Shown: positions 5,904 through 6,559 of the stretch, one piece after another
Numbering within the stretch: position 1 is the stretch's first letter
How the letters are laid out: every line of letters begins with the position of its first letter
NCBI GenBank assembly: GCA_038276315.1
Contig: JBBPZY010000309.1
Coordinates: 1-6,559, forward strand
Source of the DNA: GCA-003244245 sp038276315
GTDB lineage: Bacteria > Actinomycetota > Actinomycetes > Mycobacteriales > Pseudonocardiaceae
DNA length: 6,559 nucleotides
Direction of reading: 5' to 3'
Notes under the pieces: model-generated
Database searches by the model: none
Told to the model about the DNA's origin: nothing
Seen by the model: the letters and a program-made list of their open reading frames with translations, nothing else
Program-made: the position numbers and the translations under genes

Positions 5904-6347
5904 ATGAGTGTCCGCACCGGTGTCGCCATCGCCAGCGTCGTCGTCTTGGGGGTGCTCGGTGCCGGCTGCTCGGCGCCGACCAGACCGGCCGAACCCCGCT
6001 CGTCGCCCAGCCCTACCACCGGGACCGAAACCCCGGCCGAGACCGAGACGCAGAGCCCGACGCCGGCGCCTGGGGTGAGCTGGTTGCGAGTGTCTCCTGC
6101 GCAGGGCACGCCGGGCTCCGCGGTGTCACTCGACGTGGCGTGCCTGGACGGTCTCGGTGCAGCACAATCCCCGGTGCTCGACATCGGCGCGTTAAAGGGC
6201 AACCCTGACGGCCACCAACCGTGGAACGTGTTCGGTACCGCAACTGTCCGCCCCGATGCTGCGCCCGGTCAGTACCAGATTTCCGCGCGCTGCGGGGCCA
6301 GCGAATTGTCCGCCGCCTTCACCGTCGTAGCAACGCCGCCTCGATAG
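5904..6347 (+). CDS. Secreted lipoprotein of unknown function with Ser/Thr/Pro linker and an immunoglobulin-like C-terminal domain
   Basis: The 147-residue protein opens with a lipoprotein signal peptide: one Arg at position 4, a hydrophobic core at about 7-18 (VAIASVVVLGVL) and the lipobox-like LGAGC with the acylated Cys at 22. The -3 position is Gly rather than the preferred Leu, which weakens but does not exclude processing by signal peptidase II. Residues 23-57 are a low-complexity Pro/Thr/Ser/Glu linker that would hold the rest away from the membrane. Residues about 58-143 look like one small beta-sandwich: LRVSPAQGTPGSAVSLDVAC, a middle strand FGTATVRPDAAPGQYQISARC and a final AAFTVV. 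Cys80 and Cys130 are the only other cysteines and could form a disulphide outside the cell. ATG 5904 is preferred over GTG 5859 because it gives a normal signal peptide. I do not recognise a specific family. It lies 75 bases after mctP; a substrate-binding role for that permease is not supported. Confidence 0.75.
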   Translation: MSVRTGVAIASVVVLGVLGAGCSAPTRPAEPRSSPSPTTGTETPAETETQSPTPAPGVSWLRVSPAQGTPGSAVSLDVACLDGLGAAQSPVLDIGALKGNPDGHQPWNVFGTATVRPDAAPGQYQISARCGASELSAAFTVVATPPR

Positions 6348-6353
6348 GCGCGA

Positions 6354-6368
6354 CCGGTCCCAGACCGG
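6354..6368 (+). terminator. Compact hairpin after the lipoprotein gene
   Basis: CCGGTC (6354-6359) and GACCGG (6363-6368) pair perfectly around the three-base loop CCA, starting seven bases after the lipoprotein stop. No U-run follows. It may end lipoprotein transcription, or it may be a dyad for a regulator of the next gene: GATACT at 6369-6374, directly after the stem, resembles a -10 element. Confidence 0.4.
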
Positions 6369-6381
6369 GATACTCGGGCAC

Positions 6382-6387
6382 GGAAGG
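6382..6387 (+). promoter_or_regulatory. Ribosome binding site of the phosphoribosyltransferase gene
   Basis: GGAAGG ends eight bases before the ATG at 6396, a normal spacing, and supports that start codon. Confidence 0.6.
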
Positions 6388-6395
6388 TGGCGCAC

Positions 6396-6559
6396 ATGTT
6401 CGTCGATCGTGCCGATGCTGGGCGGCAGCTGGGCCGGCGATTGCAGCCTCTCCAGGGTCCGGACGTGGTGGTCCTGGGCCTGCCCCGAGGCGGGGTCCGG
6501 GTCGCGGCCGAGGTGGCGAACGCTCTCAACGCCCCACTGGATGTGATCATGGTGCGCAA
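6396..6559 (+). CDS. Phosphoribosyltransferase-family protein, N-terminal part (3' end outside window)
   Basis: Fifty-four codons are visible from ATG 6396 to the right edge with no stop. The opening MFVDRADAGRQLGRRL followed by VVVLGLPRGGVRVAAEVA (24-41) and APLDVIMVR (46-54) is the standard beginning of a stand-alone phosphoribosyltransferase-fold protein common in actinobacteria. PRGG at 30-33 is the loop expected to contact pyrophosphate. Full members run to about 210-220 residues, sometimes fused to a hydrolase domain, which cannot be seen here. The PRPP-binding signature normally lies further on and is also outside the window. Substrate is unknown; many relatives have never been assigned a reaction. 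The gene has its own ribosome binding site and is set apart from the lipoprotein by a hairpin. Confidence 0.85.
   Translation, partial: MFVDRADAGRQLGRRLQPLQGPDVVVLGLPRGGVRVAAEVANALNAPLDVIMVR

Noticed and set aside
5183..6208. A 341-codon + strand open frame across the end of mctP and into the lipoprotein gene
   Set aside because: It overlaps two better-supported genes in another frame, is very rich in Arg and low in hydrophobic order, and matches no family.

Overview
The window reads as chromosome of a high-GC actinobacterium, most likely a mycobacterium or close relative in the Mycobacteriales. The grounds are the strong G/C bias at third codon positions, frequent GTG starts, a GTP-type phosphoenolpyruvate carboxykinase of mycobacterial length and sequence style, and two genes that look leaderless. 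All six genes that can be supported lie on the + strand, and the first and last are cut by the window edges. No tRNA, rRNA, CRISPR array, insertion sequence or phage gene is visible. The longest stretch without a gene is the 130 bases before pckA.

Layout. Positions 1-573 hold the C-terminal part of TldD and 570-1955 a complete TldE/PmbA partner; the two overlap by four bases and form a translationally coupled pair for a peptidase complex. After a 130-base intergenic region with overlapping TGAGC/GCTCA half-sites comes pckA (2086-3915), a complete 609-residue GTP-dependent PEP carboxykinase with its catalytic residues in place but Gly for the usual Ala in the P-loop. A strong 12-pair hairpin (3929-3970) follows. 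Then comes a two-gene unit overlapping by four bases: a 63-residue DUF3311 membrane protein (3994-4185) and a 548-residue sodium:solute-symporter-family permease of the monocarboxylate type, MctP/MctC (4182-5828). A small secreted lipoprotein of unknown function follows (5904-6347), then a compact hairpin and the start of a phosphoribosyltransferase-family gene running off the right edge (6396-6559).

How the genes fit together. The clearest theme is carbon metabolism. The DUF3311/MctP pair would bring in short monocarboxylates such as pyruvate, lactate, acetate or propionate, and PEP carboxykinase makes the PEP needed for gluconeogenesis on such substrates. The hairpin between them suggests they are separate transcripts, so the link is proximity rather than a shown operon. 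TldD/TldE, the lipoprotein and the phosphoribosyltransferase show no evident link to that theme.

I see no clearly new multi-gene system. The points most worth a second look are the possibly duplicated and divergent PEPCK next to a monocarboxylate importer, a perfect 10-base inverted repeat inside tldE that seems to encode a small insertion, the half-site cluster before pckA, and two matching leaderless-type starts.
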